Shown: positions 23,991 through 32,474, numbered from the stretch's first letter. The stretch: 42,813 nt of DNA from Oscillospiraceae bacterium (GCA_021771265.1 JAETPK010000009.1:1-42813), one strand, 5' to 3'. Numbers and translations are program-made. Notes: generated by a model from the letters alone, not told the origin.

Positions 23991-24020
23991 ATCCTCTTGA
24001 CATCAAGAGGATTTTCTTTT
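23991..24020 (+). terminator. terminator-like hairpin overlapping the S10-operon promoter
   Basis: ATCCTCTTGA and TCAAGAGGAT form a perfect 10-bp stem with a CA loop, directly followed by TTTCTTTT. The right part of the left arm is also the -35 box of the next promoter. It could shield the ribosomal operon from readthrough. Confidence 0.65.
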
Positions 24021-24025
24021 ATTAT
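23997..24025 (+). promoter_or_regulatory. sigma-A promoter of the S10-spc-alpha superoperon
   Basis: TTGACA and TATTAT are separated by 17 nt. The -35 box lies at the tip of a terminator-like hairpin. Transcription would start near 24032, giving a leader of about 290 nt before rpsJ. Confidence 0.78.
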
Positions 24026-24031
24026 AAAGAG

Positions 24032-24321
24032 GCTGTGCGGCAGGGTGTGCCTTGCCCATGGTACTGCGATGAACCGGGAGATTGCTCCGAGAGGAGGTAA
24101 CTTCCGGGGAGTATGTCCGATAATCGGGCGGCTGAGAAGGATCTGTACGTTGCGTAGATCGCCACGCCATGATCATGGTACCGGCCGGAAGGGAGACCTG
24201 ACGCCGGTATTTTTCATGAGCGGGAATGATACGCACGGATAAGCGTATAGAAAAATCTCTCGCCGTAGGTCGTCGAGACTCCGCGACAAAACTTACGTAC
24301 GAATTCAGGAGGAAAACAACC
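24032..24321 (+). promoter_or_regulatory. S10-operon leader with attenuator-like hairpin
   Basis: The untranslated leader has several dyads: CCATGATCATGG (24168-24179), and TACCGGC (24179-24185) with GCCGGTA (24203-24209) followed by five Ts (24210-24214), which looks like an intrinsic attenuator about 110 nt before rpsJ. In other bacteria ribosomal protein L4 binds the S10 leader and reduces transcription or translation. An equivalent role here is inferred; I could not match the L4-binding structure by eye. Confidence 0.55.
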
Positions 24322-24633
24322 ATGGCACAGAAAGAAATGATCCGCATCCGGCTGAAGGCCTATGACCACCAGGTGATCGACCAGAGCGCTGAGAAGATCG
24401 TCGAGACCGCCAAGCGCACCGGCGCTGAGGTGTCCGGCCCCATCCCTCTGCCCACCAAGAAGGAAGTCGTCACCATCCTGCGGGCCGTCCACAAGTATAA
24501 GGACAGCCGCGAGCAGTTTGAGCGCCGCACCCACAAGCGTCTCATCGACATCACCAAGTCCACTCCCAAGACCGTCGAGGCTCTGATGGCCCTGGAGCTG
24601 CCCGCTGGTGTGGAGATCGAGATCAAGCTGTGA
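24322..24633 (+). CDS. rpsJ: 30S ribosomal protein S10 (NusE)
   Basis: The 103-residue protein matches S10 along its length ([40 protein letters not shown], and RTHKRLIDI). S10 sits in the 30S head and also acts as NusE in antitermination. CAGGAGG lies eight bases before the ATG. It is the first gene of the superoperon. A 143-nt spacer, longer than most in the operon, separates it from rplC. Confidence 0.97.
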   Translation: MAQKEMIRIRLKAYDHQVIDQSAEKIVETAKRTGAEVSGPIPLPTKKEVVTILRAVHKYKDSREQFERRTHKRLIDITKSTPKTVEALMALELPAGVEIEIKL

Positions 24634-24672
24634 TCCCCCGCACACATCTCATTTAAAAAGTTTGCTGTCCAT

Positions 24673-24695
24673 GTCCGCTGTCTTGCGAAGCGGAC
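24673..24695 (+). repeat. stem-loop in the rpsJ-rplC spacer
   Basis: GTCCGCT and AGCGGAC form a 7-bp stem with a 9-nt loop. No T-run follows, so it is not a standard terminator. It may be an RNA processing or regulatory element. Confidence 0.4.
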
Positions 24696-24776
24696 GGGTC
24701 ATGTCGGCAGAGCAATGCCACGGAGACCCAAACGTGTGTATCTAAGCCGACCAATAACCTTTAAGGAGGAACATAC

Positions 24777-25496
24777 ATGAAAGCAATCATCGGCAAAAAA
24801 GTGGGCATGTCTCAGATTTTTGACGAGAACGGCCATGTGATCCCCGTCACTGTCATCGAGGCGGGCCCCTGCGTGGTCACTCAGAAGAAGACTTCCGAAA
24901 AGGAAGGCTACGAGGCTGTCCAGCTGGGCTTTGAGGACGTTGCGGAGCGCAAGCTGTCCAAGCCCGAGATGGGCCACCTGAACAAGGCTGGCGTGTCTCC
25001 CAAGAAGCACCTGCGCGAATTCAACCTGGAAAATGCCGCCGCGCTGAACGTGGGCGACATTGTCAAGGCTGACACGTTCGAGGTCGGCGACTTCGTCGAT
25101 ATCACCGGCATCAGCAAGGGCCACGGCTATCAGGGCGTTGTCAAGCGTCATGGCGCGGCCATCAAGAGAATGACGCACGGCGGCGGCCCCGTCCACCGTC
25201 ATCAGGGCGCTTTGGCTGCCGGTACCGATCCCGCCCGTATCTTCAAGGGCCGCGACGGTGCCGGTCACATGGGCGTTGACCAGGTCACTGTCCAGAACCT
25301 GTCCGTTGTGAAGGTGGATCCCGAGCTGAACATGCTGGTCGTCTGCGGCGCCGTTCCCGGCCCCAAGGGCGGTCTGGTCACCATCAAGAGCACTGTGAAG
25401 GTCCACAAGGTCAAGCAGGCTGGTGCCGACATCAGCAAGAACCCGCAGAAGGCTTCCGGCCGCAACCCGCAGAAGGCCTCTGCCAGAAACCGCTAA
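24777..25496 (+). CDS. rplC: 50S ribosomal protein L3 with repeated C-terminal tail
   Basis: The 239-residue protein has the L3 core: IIGKKVGMSQIFDENG at the start and the central loop GHGYQGVVKRHG and THGGGPVHRHQGA, which reaches towards the peptidyl-transferase centre. Bacterial L3 is usually about 210 residues. The extra tail ends with two copies of an eight-residue unit, NPQKASGR and NPQKASAR, encoded by a 24-nt direct repeat from 25440. The start follows TAAGGAGG. The next gene begins 18 nt later. Confidence 0.96.
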   Translation: MKAIIGKKVGMSQIFDENGHVIPVTVIEAGPCVVTQKKTSEKEGYEAVQLGFEDVAERKLSKPEMGHLNKAGVSPKKHLREFNLENAAALNVGDIVKADTFEVGDFVDITGISKGHGYQGVVKRHGAAIKRMTHGGGPVHRHQGALAAGTDPARIFKGRDGAGHMGVDQVTVQNLSVVKVDPELNMLVVCGAVPGPKGGLVTIKSTVKVHKVKQAGADISKNPQKASGRNPQKASARNR

Positions 25497-25514
25497 GAAA
25501 GGGGTGTTTCAGTA

Positions 25515-26138
25515 ATGTCTACCATGAAAGTTTTGAACATGGCCGGCGCAGAAGTCGGCACTGTGGAACTGAGCGACGCCGTCTTTGGCATCGAGCCCAA
25601 CGAAGTCGTCGTCCACGAGGTCGTCAAGAACCACCTCGCCAATTGCAGACAGGGCACTCAGAGCGCCCTGACCCGCGCCGAAGTTTCCGGCGGCGGCAGA
25701 AAGCCCTGGCGCCAGAAGGGCACCGGTCACGCCCGTCAGGGTTCCACCCGCGCTCCCCAGTGGACCCACGGCGGCATCGTGTTCGCACCCAAGCCCCGTG
25801 ATTACAGCTATGTGCTGAACAAGAAGGTCAAGCGCCTGGCTCTGAAGTCCGTCCTGTCCGCCAAGGCGGCCGAGGGCAAGCTGGTCGTGATCGACGCCAT
25901 CAAGATGGACGCCATCAAGACCGCTGACTTCCGTAAGTTCCTGACCGCTGTCCAGGTGGAGGGCAAGGCCGTTGTGGTCACTCCCGCTGTGGATGAGACC
26001 GTGGTCAAGAGCGCCCGCAACATCCCCGGCGTGCTGACTACCCCCGCCACCAACCTGAACGTCTATGACATCATCAACGCTCAGTACCTGGTCGTGGATC
26101 AGACCGCCCTCGCAAAAATCGAGGAGGTGTACGCATAA
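25515..26138 (+). CDS. rplD: 50S ribosomal protein L4
   Basis: The 207-residue protein shows the L4 pattern: the extended basic loop RAEVSGGGRKPWRQKGTGHARQG (about residues 55-78), which lines the exit tunnel, and the globular part ending ...LNVYDIINAQYLVVDQTALAKIEEVYA. L4 is the usual autoregulator of S10 operons, so the attenuator-like hairpin in the rpsJ leader could be its target. GAAAGGGGTG precedes the ATG. The stop overlaps the rplW start by one base. Confidence 0.96.
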   Translation: MSTMKVLNMAGAEVGTVELSDAVFGIEPNEVVVHEVVKNHLANCRQGTQSALTRAEVSGGGRKPWRQKGTGHARQGSTRAPQWTHGGIVFAPKPRDYSYVLNKKVKRLALKSVLSAKAAEGKLVVIDAIKMDAIKTADFRKFLTAVQVEGKAVVVTPAVDETVVKSARNIPGVLTTPATNLNVYDIINAQYLVVDQTALAKIEEVYA

Positions 26139-26434
26139 TGGCTACCACATACGACATCATTATCCGTCCCATCATCACCGAGCGCGCTATGGCCGCCACC
26201 GCCGACAAGAAGTATGTCTTCGAGGTTGCCAAGGATGCCGGTAAGATCGAAATCAAGAAGGCCGTTGAGGAGATCTTCGGCGTGAAGGTCGCTTCTGTCA
26301 ACACTGTGACGGTGCCCGGCAAGGAAAAGCGCATGGGCGCTGGCCGGCCCGGCATGACCAAGACCTGGAAGAAGGCCTATGTCCAGCTGGCTGCTGACTC
26401 CAAGACCATCGAATTCTTCGAAGGCATGGTCTGA
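26138..26434 (+). CDS. rplW: 50S ribosomal protein L23
   Basis: The 98-residue protein matches L23 (YDIIIRPIITERAMAATADKKYVFEVAKDAGKIEIKKAVEEIFGVKV). It lies at the tunnel exit and is a docking site for trigger factor and SRP. It overlaps rplD by one base (TAATG) and has GAGGAGG within the end of rplD as ribosome site. Confidence 0.97.
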   Translation: MATTYDIIIRPIITERAMAATADKKYVFEVAKDAGKIEIKKAVEEIFGVKVASVNTVTVPGKEKRMGAGRPGMTKTWKKAYVQLAADSKTIEFFEGMV

Positions 26435-26457
26435 TAACGGAAGGAGAGTAAAGCGAT

Positions 26458-27291
26458 ATGTCTATCAAAACTTTTAAGCCGACGACTCCCTCCAGACGTC
26501 AGATGACGGTCTCCGGTTTCGACGGCATCGACAAGAAGGCCAAGCCCGAGCGCAGCCTGCTCGAGCCTCTGAAGAAGAGCTCCGGCCGCAACAGCTATGG
26601 CCGCATCACCGTCCGCCATCGCGGCGGCGGCAATAAGCGCAAGTACCGTGTTATCGACTTCAAGCGCGACAAGATCGGCTCTGCCACCGTGCTGCGCCTG
26701 GAGTATGACCCCAACCGCAGCGCCAACATCGCCCTCATCGAGTATGAGGACGGCGAAAAGCGCTACATTCTGGCTCCCGTCGGCCTGAAGGCCGGTCACA
26801 AGATCATGACCGGTCCCGACGCCGACATCCTGCCCGGCAATGCGCTGCCCCTGGCCAACATTCCCGTTGGTACCGTGATCCACAACATCGAGCTGCATCC
26901 CGGCAACGGTGCCCAGCTGGTTCGTGCCGCCGGCACCTCCGCGCAGCTGATGGCAAAGGAAGGCATGGACGCTCAGATTCGTATGCCCTCCGGCGAGGTC
27001 CGCATCGTGCGCACCAACTGCTATGCCACCATCGGTCAGGTGGGCAACATCGAGCACGAGAACATCAACATCGGCAAGGCCGGCCGTAAGCGTCACATGG
27101 GTTGGCGTCCCACCGTCCGCGGCTCCGTCATGAACCCCAATGACCACCCCCACGGCGGCGGCGAGGGCCGCGCCCCTGTCGGCCGTCCCGGCCCTGTGAC
27201 TCCTTGGGGCAAGCCTGCTATGGGTTACAAGACCCGCAAGGGCAAGAACCCCACCAACAAGTTCATCGTGAAGCGTCGCAACGAGAAGTAA
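26458..27291 (+). CDS. rplB: 50S ribosomal protein L2
   Basis: The 277-residue protein matches L2 over its full length: [15 protein letters not shown] at the start, [22 protein letters not shown] and the functional C-terminal segment [33 protein letters not shown] with the conserved His of the peptidyl-transferase region. L2 is needed for subunit association. GGAAGGAGAG precedes the ATG. Confidence 0.98.
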   Translation: MSIKTFKPTTPSRRQMTVSGFDGIDKKAKPERSLLEPLKKSSGRNSYGRITVRHRGGGNKRKYRVIDFKRDKIGSATVLRLEYDPNRSANIALIEYEDGEKRYILAPVGLKAGHKIMTGPDADILPGNALPLANIPVGTVIHNIELHPGNGAQLVRAAGTSAQLMAKEGMDAQIRMPSGEVRIVRTNCYATIGQVGNIEHENINIGKAGRKRHMGWRPTVRGSVMNPNDHPHGGGEGRAPVGRPGPVTPWGKPAMGYKTRKGKNPTNKFIVKRRNEK

Positions 27292-27306
27292 GGGAGGCAA
27301 GTTAAT

Positions 27307-27570
27307 ATGAGCAGATCCATTAAAAAAGGCCCGTATGTTGCCCCTGAGCTTCTGAAGCGGGTCGAAGAAATGAACGCCAAGAATGAGAAGAAGGTCCTGA
27401 AGACCTGGAGCCGCAGCTCCACCATCTTCCCCGCCTTCGTTGGCCACACCATCGCCGTTCACGATGGCCGCAAGCACGTGCCCGTCTATATCCAGGAGGA
27501 TATGGTCGGCCACAAGCTGGGTGAGTTCGCTCCCACCCGCACCTTCCGCGGCCACCGGAAAGACAACTAA
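27307..27570 (+). CDS. rpsS: 30S ribosomal protein S19
   Basis: The 87-residue protein matches S19 ([53 protein letters not shown]). It binds 16S rRNA in the 30S head with S13. AGGGAGG lies before the ATG, 15 nt after rplB. Confidence 0.97.
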   Translation: MSRSIKKGPYVAPELLKRVEEMNAKNEKKVLKTWSRSSTIFPAFVGHTIAVHDGRKHVPVYIQEDMVGHKLGEFAPTRTFRGHRKDN

Positions 27571-27589
27571 GTAAAGGAGGATGCAGAAC

Positions 27590-27934
27590 ATGGAAAAGAA
27601 AGTTGCGAAAGCGTATCTGCGCTATGTCCGCATTTCTCCCCGCAAGGTCCAGATTGTCTGCGATCTGATCCGCGGCAAGGACGCCGGCACCGCCATGGCG
27701 ATCCTGATGCAGACGCCTAAGGCTGCCTCTGAGCCTTTGATGAAGCTCCTCAAGAGCGCCGTCGCCAATGCTGAGAACAACTTCGGCATGGACCCCGCCA
27801 AGCTGGTGGTGTCCGAGGTGTTCGCCACCCCCGGCCCCATCCTGAAGCGGATGATGCCCCGGGCTCAGGGCCGCGCCTATCGTATCAACAAGCGCACTTC
27901 TCACGTCACCCTGGCTGTGACGGAAAAGGCATAA
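27590..27934 (+). CDS. rplV: 50S ribosomal protein L22
   Basis: The 114-residue protein matches L22 ([32 protein letters not shown]; tip of the tunnel loop near [18 protein letters not shown]). The in-frame ATG at 27581 sits directly on the ribosome site AAAGGAGG and cannot be used, so the start is 27590, nine bases beyond GGAGG. Confidence 0.96.
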   Translation: MEKKVAKAYLRYVRISPRKVQIVCDLIRGKDAGTAMAILMQTPKAASEPLMKLLKSAVANAENNFGMDPAKLVVSEVFATPGPILKRMMPRAQGRAYRINKRTSHVTLAVTEKA

Positions 27935-27952
27935 GAGGGAGGAGAACAGTTT

Positions 27953-28831
27953 ATGGGACAGAAAGTTAATCCCCACGGCCTGCGCGTGGGCGTCATCAAA
28001 GACTGGGATTCCCGTTGGTATGCCAGTGATGAGAAAGTCGGCGATCTGATCGTCGAGGATCAAAAGATCCGCAAGTATCTGAAGAAGACCCTGTACGGTG
28101 CCGGCGTGCCTAAGATCGAGATCGAGCGCAGCGCCGATACCGTCACCATCTATCTCCACTGCGCCCGTCCCGGTGTGGTCATCGGCAAGGGCGGCGAGCA
28201 GATCGAGCAGTATCGTCTGGCCGTGGAGAAGATGATCGGCAAGAAGGTGAAGCTGAACATCGTTGAGGTGAAAAACCCCGACATGAACGCGCAGCTGGTG
28301 GCTGAGAACATCGCTCAGCAGCTGGAAAAGCGCATCTCTCACCGCCGCGCCATGAAGAACGCCATGGCCCGCGCCATGCGCGCCGGCGCCAAGGGCATCA
28401 AGACCTGCTGCTCCGGCCGTTTGGGCGGCCGCGAGATCGCCGGTGTTGAGCATTATCACGAGGGCACCATCCCCCTGCAGACCATCCGTGCCGACATCGA
28501 GTATGGCTTCGCGGAGGCTGCCACCACCTTTGGCCGTATCGGCGTGAAGGTGTGGATCTACAAGGGCGAGGTCCTTTCTCAGACCCTGCGCACCACCCCC
28601 CGCACCATGGACACCTCCAAGCCCTATCAGGAGCGTCGTGAGCGTCGTCCCCGCCGCGATGGCGACCGCCGTCAGGGCGGCTTCAACCGCGGCGGCCAGG
28701 GCGGTTTCAACCGTGACCGTCAGGGCGGCTTCAACCGCGGCGGTCAGGGTCGTCCCCAGGGCGGCTTCAACCGCAACAACACCCGTCCGGCTGCCCCCGC
28801 AGCCCCTGCTAAGGAAGGAGGAGCGCAGTAA
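27953..28831 (+). CDS. rpsC: 30S ribosomal protein S3 with long Arg/Gly/Asn-rich C-terminal tail
   Basis: Residues 1-210 are a normal S3: KH domain with [14 protein letters not shown] near residue 70, and [17 protein letters not shown] and [10 protein letters not shown] at the end of the core. S3 lies at the mRNA entry and helps unwind mRNA. The core is followed by about 80 extra residues: a basic stretch ([13 protein letters not shown]), four QGGFNR units and a Pro/Ala end. Most bacterial S3 has about 210-230 residues. The tail is encoded by near-identical 17-nt copies at a 24-nt period (28673-28773). It resembles RGG-type RNA-binding tails. The frame is open throughout and the next gene overlaps by one base, so it is translated. 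Confidence 0.96.
   Translation: MGQKVNPHGLRVGVIKDWDSRWYASDEKVGDLIVEDQKIRKYLKKTLYGAGVPKIEIERSADTVTIYLHCARPGVVIGKGGEQIEQYRLAVEKMIGKKVKLNIVEVKNPDMNAQLVAENIAQQLEKRISHRRAMKNAMARAMRAGAKGIKTCCSGRLGGREIAGVEHYHEGTIPLQTIRADIEYGFAEAATTFGRIGVKVWIYKGEVLSQTLRTTPRTMDTSKPYQERRERRPRRDGDRRQGGFNRGGQGGFNRDRQGGFNRGGQGRPQGGFNRNNTRPAAPAAPAKEGGAQ
28673..28773 (+). repeat. 24-nt in-frame tandem repeat in the rpsC tail
   Basis: Four copies of CAGGGCGGCTTCAACCG (one with a T for C) start at 28673, 28697, 28721 and 28757, i.e. periods of 24, 24 and 36 nt. They encode [28 protein letters not shown] and QGGFNRNN. The near identity at silent positions points to recent duplication. Confidence 0.9.
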
Positions 28832-29253
28832 TGCTTCTGCCGAAGAGAGTGAAATATCGCCGCATGCAGCGCGGCCGTATGACCGGCAAGGCCACCCGCG
28901 GCAACACCGTCGCCTATGGCGAGTGGGGCCTGGTGGCTGAAGAGCCCGGCTGGATCAAGAGCAACCAGATCGAAGCCGCTCGTATCGCCATGACCCGCTA
29001 CACCAAGCGCGGCGGCCAGGTCTGGATCAAGATCTTCCCCGATAAGTCCGTTACCATGAGAGCCGCCGACTCCCGTATGGGTTCCGGTAAAGGCAGCCCC
29101 GAGTACTGGGTCGCCGTTGTGAAGCCCGGCCGTGTCATGTTCGAGATCGCCGGCGTATCCGAAGAAGTTGCCCGCGAGGCGCTTCGTCTGGCCAGCCACA
29201 AGCTGCCCATCAAGACGAAGATCATCGCCCGCACCGAGGAAGCAGGTGAGTAA
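28831..29253 (+). CDS. rplP: 50S ribosomal protein L16
   Basis: The 140-residue protein matches L16 ([25 protein letters not shown], and [16 protein letters not shown]). It contacts tRNA in the A and P sites. It starts with an ATG overlapping the rpsC stop by one base, with AAGGAGGAG just upstream. Confidence 0.97.
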   Translation: MLLPKRVKYRRMQRGRMTGKATRGNTVAYGEWGLVAEEPGWIKSNQIEAARIAMTRYTKRGGQVWIKIFPDKSVTMRAADSRMGSGKGSPEYWVAVVKPGRVMFEIAGVSEEVAREALRLASHKLPIKTKIIARTEEAGE

Positions 29254-29255
29254 AG

Positions 29256-29456
29256 ATGAAGGCAAGTGAAATCCGTAAGATGACCCCTGAGCAGCTGAAT
29301 GAGAAGCTGGCGGGCCTGAAGAAGGACCTGTTCTATCTGCGTATGCAGCATGCTACCAATCAGCTGGACAATCCCCTGAAGATCCGGGAGACCAAGCACG
29401 ACATTGCCCGCATCAAGACCGTGCTGGCGGAACTCTCCGCTTCTGATAAGCAGTGA
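29256..29456 (+). CDS. rpmC: 50S ribosomal protein L29
   Basis: The 66-residue two-helix protein matches L29 (MKASEIRKMTPEQLNEKLAGLKKDLFYLRMQHATNQLDNPLKIRETKHDIARIKTVL). It sits near the tunnel exit beside L23. It starts two bases after the rplP stop, with AGGTGAG as weak ribosome site, so coupling is likely. Confidence 0.96.
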   Translation: MKASEIRKMTPEQLNEKLAGLKKDLFYLRMQHATNQLDNPLKIRETKHDIARIKTVLAELSASDKQ

Positions 29457-29473
29457 GAAGGAGGTAAGCGAAG

Positions 29474-29740
29474 ATGAACGAAGAGATGAGAACTTCCTCC
29501 CGCAAGACCCGGGTCGGTAAGGTCGTTTCTGACAAGATGGATAAGACCGTGGTCGTTGCCATCGAGGACCGCGTCGCCCATCCCCTGTATAAGAAGATCG
29601 TCGGCCGCACCTACAAGCTGAAGGCTCATGACGAGCAGAACGCCTGCGGTATCGGCGATAAGGTCAAGGTGATGGAGACCCGCCCCCTGTCCAAGGATAA
29701 GCGTTGGCGCGTGGTCGAGATCATTGAAAAAGCGAAGTAA
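29474..29740 (+). CDS. rpsQ: 30S ribosomal protein S17
   Basis: The 88-residue OB-fold protein matches S17 ([45 protein letters not shown]). It binds the 5' domain of 16S rRNA. AAGGAGG lies nine bases before the ATG. Confidence 0.97.
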   Translation: MNEEMRTSSRKTRVGKVVSDKMDKTVVVAIEDRVAHPLYKKIVGRTYKLKAHDEQNACGIGDKVKVMETRPLSKDKRWRVVEIIEKAK

Positions 29741-29754
29741 GGAGGTGCCGAGTT

Positions 29755-30123
29755 ATGATTCAGCAGGAAAGCTATCTGAAGGTTGCCGATAATACCGGCG
29801 CCAAAGAGATCAAGTGCATCCGCGTTTTGGGCGGTTCCAAGCGTAAGTTCGGCAACATCGGTGATGTGATCGTGGCCTCTGTCCGCAAGTCCACTCCCGG
29901 TGGCACCGTGAAGAAGGGTGAGGTCGTCAAGGCCGTCATCGTCCGCAGCGCCAAGGGCGTCCGTCGTGCCGACGGCACCTATGTCCGCTTCGATGACAAC
30001 GCCGCCGTCCTGATCAAGGACGACAAGAACCCCAGAGGTACCCGTATCTTTGGGCCTGTGGCTCGTGAGCTGCGCGACAAGGATTACATGAAGATCCTGT
30101 CCCTCGCCCCCGAAGTGATTTGA
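29755..30123 (+). CDS. rplN: 50S ribosomal protein L14
   Basis: The 122-residue protein matches L14 ([41 protein letters not shown]). It lies at the subunit interface and is the RsfS silencing-factor site in other bacteria. AAGGAGG precedes the ATG. Confidence 0.98.
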   Translation: MIQQESYLKVADNTGAKEIKCIRVLGGSKRKFGNIGDVIVASVRKSTPGGTVKKGEVVKAVIVRSAKGVRRADGTYVRFDDNAAVLIKDDKNPRGTRIFGPVARELRDKDYMKILSLAPEVI

Positions 30124-30136
30124 GGAGGGCAGCGAA

Positions 30137-30448
30137 ATGGCTATGAATATCAAGAAGGGCGATACCGTTGTCGTCCTGTCCGGTAAGGACAAGGGTAAGC
30201 AGGGCAAGGTGCTGGGCACCGTTCCCGGCTCCCTGAAGGTCGTTGTGGAGGGCATCAACATGGTGACCTGCCACGTCAAGCCCCGCCGTCAGGGCGAGGA
30301 GGGCGGCATCGTCAAGCGCGAGGCTGCCATCGCCTCCTGCAAGGTGCAGGTGGTTTGCCCCAAGTGCGGCAAGGGTACCCGTATCGCCCATAAGATCGAG
30401 GGCGACAAGAAGACCCGCGTGTGCAAGCACTGCGGCGCTGAGCTGTAA
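30137..30448 (+). CDS. rplX: 50S ribosomal protein L24, zinc-ribbon form
   Basis: The 103-residue protein has the KOW motif ([27 protein letters not shown]) and starts 50S assembly. Its C-terminal part keeps two Cys pairs (CPKC and CKHC), a zinc-binding form found in many clostridia. TGAGGAGG lies before the ATG. Confidence 0.96.
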   Translation: MAMNIKKGDTVVVLSGKDKGKQGKVLGTVPGSLKVVVEGINMVTCHVKPRRQGEEGGIVKREAAIASCKVQVVCPKCGKGTRIAHKIEGDKKTRVCKHCGAEL

Positions 30449-30465
30449 GAAAGGAGCGAGAACAA

Positions 30466-31005
30466 ATGGCTAGACTGAAAGAAAAGTACACCGCCGAAGT
30501 CGCTCCCGCTCTGATGAAGCAGTTCGGCTACAAGAGCGTCATGCAGATCCCCAAGATCGACAAAGTCGTGGTGAACGTGGGCTGCGGCGAGGCTCGTGAA
30601 AACGCGAAAGTGCTGGAAAACGTTGTGGGCGACCTCAGCAAGATCACCGGCCAGAAGCCCGTCATCACCCGGGCCCGCAAGTCCATCGCCAACTTCAAGC
30701 TGCGCGAGGATATGCCCATCGGCGCCAAGGTCACCCTGCGGGGTGAAAAAATGTGGGAGTTCCTGGACCGCCTGTTCAATGTGGCTCTGCCCCGTGTCCG
30801 TGACTTCCAGGGCATCAACCCCAACTCCTTTGACGGCCGTGGCAACTATGCTCTGGGCATCAGAGAGCAGCTGATCTTCCCCGAAATCGAGTATGACAAG
30901 ATCGACAAGATCCGCGGCATGGATGTGGTCATCTGCACCACCGCGCACACCGATGAAGAGGCCCGTGCCCTGCTGCAGCAGGTCGGCGCTCCCTTCGCCC
31001 GCTAA
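30466..31005 (+). CDS. rplE: 50S ribosomal protein L5
   Basis: The 179-residue protein matches L5 ([59 protein letters not shown]). It binds 5S rRNA and contacts P-site tRNA. AGAAAGGAG lies before the ATG. Confidence 0.98.
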   Translation: MARLKEKYTAEVAPALMKQFGYKSVMQIPKIDKVVVNVGCGEARENAKVLENVVGDLSKITGQKPVITRARKSIANFKLREDMPIGAKVTLRGEKMWEFLDRLFNVALPRVRDFQGINPNSFDGRGNYALGIREQLIFPEIEYDKIDKIRGMDVVICTTAHTDEEARALLQQVGAPFAR

Positions 31006-31019
31006 GGAGGAAGAGAAGA

Positions 31020-31205
31020 ATGGCTAAGAAATCTATGATCCTGAAGCAGCAGGGTCCCGCCAAGTACTCCACTCGGAAGTACAACCGCTGCAAGCTCTGC
31101 GGCCGCCCCCACGCTTACCTGCGTGACTATGGCGTGTGCCGTATCTGCTTCCGGGAGCTGGCCTATAAGGGCGAGATCCCCGGCGTGCGCAAGGCCTCTT
31201 TCTGA
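31020..31205 (+). CDS. rpsN: 30S ribosomal protein S14, zinc (type Z) form
   Basis: This short 61-residue S14 has four zinc ligands in CKLCGRP and CRICFRE (Cys 24, 27, 40, 43). Many bacteria carry a second, zinc-free copy for zinc starvation; none is in this window. AAGGAGG lies before the ATG. Unusually for the operon, a 308-nt spacer follows. Confidence 0.97.
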   Translation: MAKKSMILKQQGPAKYSTRKYNRCKLCGRPHAYLRDYGVCRICFRELAYKGEIPGVRKASF

Positions 31206-31513
31206 GAAAAAAACTGAATTGGCGCAGCGAAAAACCTTGACGAACTTCCGTTCTTCTGGTACGCTAGATAAATGGGACATTTTTTCGAAAATGTGCCCGC
31301 TGCGCCATGTTTGGATTTGATTTCCCGGAAGATCAGGACTGGCACGATCCCTTTTTGTAACCAGGGCCTGTGATATGGGGGCCTGGTGATATACGGATGG
31401 CGAAAGGTCATGACCAATTGGGCACCATGCGCGAGCAGACTGCTCCATTGGCCATGATACCTCGCTGCCGGAGCGGCCGAAAGACCGCAACTCTAAAAAT
31501 AGGAGGATTTACC
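31206..31513 (+). promoter_or_regulatory. 308-nt rpsN-rpsH spacer: second promoter and structured leader
   Basis: No gene is visible. The spacer holds an inverted repeat TGGCGCAGCG (31220-31229) with its complement at 31298-31307, which encloses a promoter (31237-31265). A hairpin GGGACATTTT/AAAATGTGCCC lies at about 31274-31298, and a long imperfect stem between 31406 and 31461 (CATG-CCAAT against ATTGG-CATG) lies just upstream of the rpsH ribosome site. The neighbours are normally 10-30 nt apart. Regulation by a ribosomal protein such as S8 is plausible but unproven. Confidence 0.55.
31237..31265 (+). promoter_or_regulatory. internal promoter before rpsH
   Basis: TTGACG and TACGCT are separated by 17 nt. 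Transcripts would start near 31272 and carry a leader of about 240 nt. Confidence 0.6.
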
Positions 31514-31912
31514 ATGCATATCACCGATCCTGTTGCGGATATGCTGACCCGCATCCGCAACGCCAACAGTGCAAAGCACGACACCGTTGATGTTCCCGCC
31601 TCCAACATGAAGAAGAGCATCGCTCAGATCCTGTTGGATGAGGGCTATATCAAGAACTTTCAGATCGTGGACGATGGCACCCAGGGTGTCATTCACATCA
31701 CGCTGAAGTACAACGCGGGCAAGGAAAAGGTCATCACCGGCCTGCGCCGCGTTTCCAAGCCCGGCCTGCGCGTTTATGTGGGTGCTGATGAGCTGCCCCG
31801 CGTGCTGCGTGGCCTGGGTATCGCAATCATCTCTACGTCCAGGGGCGTCATGACCGACAAGAAGGCTCGCGAGCTGCATGTCGGCGGTGAGGTCCTGGCA
31901 TTCGTCTGGTAA
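31514..31912 (+). CDS. rpsH: 30S ribosomal protein S8
   Basis: The 132-residue protein matches S8 ([36 protein letters not shown], and the C-terminal [26 protein letters not shown]). S8 is the autoregulator of the spc operon in E. coli. The start at 31514 has AGGAGG eight bases upstream; the longer in-frame ORF from 31370 runs through the leader and is rejected. Confidence 0.97.
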   Translation: MHITDPVADMLTRIRNANSAKHDTVDVPASNMKKSIAQILLDEGYIKNFQIVDDGTQGVIHITLKYNAGKEKVITGLRRVSKPGLRVYVGADELPRVLRGLGIAIISTSRGVMTDKKARELHVGGEVLAFVW

Positions 31913-31928
31913 GGAGGGCAAACGAACA

Positions 31929-32474
31929 ATGTCTAGAATTGGCAGAATGCCCATTACCGTTCCCGCCGGCGTGACTGTTTCCATCGCCGATGGTAATGTG
32001 GTTACCGTAAAGGGACCCAAGGGCGAGCTGAAGCGCACGCTGCGCCCCGAGATGATCATTAAGCAGGAAGGCAGCACGATCACCGTTGAGCGTCCTTCCG
32101 ATGACAAGCTGCACCGCAGCCTGCACGGCCTGACCCGCACTTTGCTCCACAACATGGTCATCGGCGTGACCGATGGCTTCAAGAAGGAGCTGGAAGTCAA
32201 CGGCGTTGGTTACCGTGTGAGCAAGGAGGGCAAGAACCTGGTCATGAACCTGGGCTTCTCTCACCAGGTGATCGTTCCTGAGATCGAGGGCATCACCATT
32301 GATGTCCCCGCTCCCAATAAAATCGTTATCAACGGATGTGACAAGCAGGCTGTCGGCCAGTTCGCTGCCGAGGTCCGCGAGAAGCGTCCTCCCGAGCCTT
32401 ATAAGGGCAAGGGCATCAAGTATGCCGATGAAGTGATCCGTCGCAAGGTCGGCAAGACCGGCGCTAAGAAGTAA
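31929..32474 (+). CDS. rplF: 50S ribosomal protein L6
   Basis: The 181-residue protein matches L6 ([46 protein letters not shown] and the C-terminal [20 protein letters not shown]). It sits near the factor-binding site. The start at 31929 has AAGGAGGG upstream; the in-frame ATG at 31878 lies inside rpsH. Confidence 0.97.
   Translation: MSRIGRMPITVPAGVTVSIADGNVVTVKGPKGELKRTLRPEMIIKQEGSTITVERPSDDKLHRSLHGLTRTLLHNMVIGVTDGFKKELEVNGVGYRVSKEGKNLVMNLGFSHQVIVPEIEGITIDVPAPNKIVINGCDKQAVGQFAAEVREKRPPEPYKGKGIKYADEVIRRKVGKTGAKK

Noticed and set aside
28673-28773. Regular direct repeats that could suggest a CRISPR array
   Set aside because: The repeats are in frame within rpsC, spaced 24-36 nt, with spacers of 7-19 nt that encode a protein tail. 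No cas genes are present.
31220-31307. Inverted repeat around the internal promoter as ends of a small transposable element
   Set aside because: The arms are only 10 bp, no target-site duplication is visible, and the inside holds a promoter. A regulatory or RNA-folding role is simpler.
31370-31513. N-terminal extension of S8
   Set aside because: It covers the structured leader, lacks a ribosome site, and S8 homology begins at 31514 after AGGAGG.
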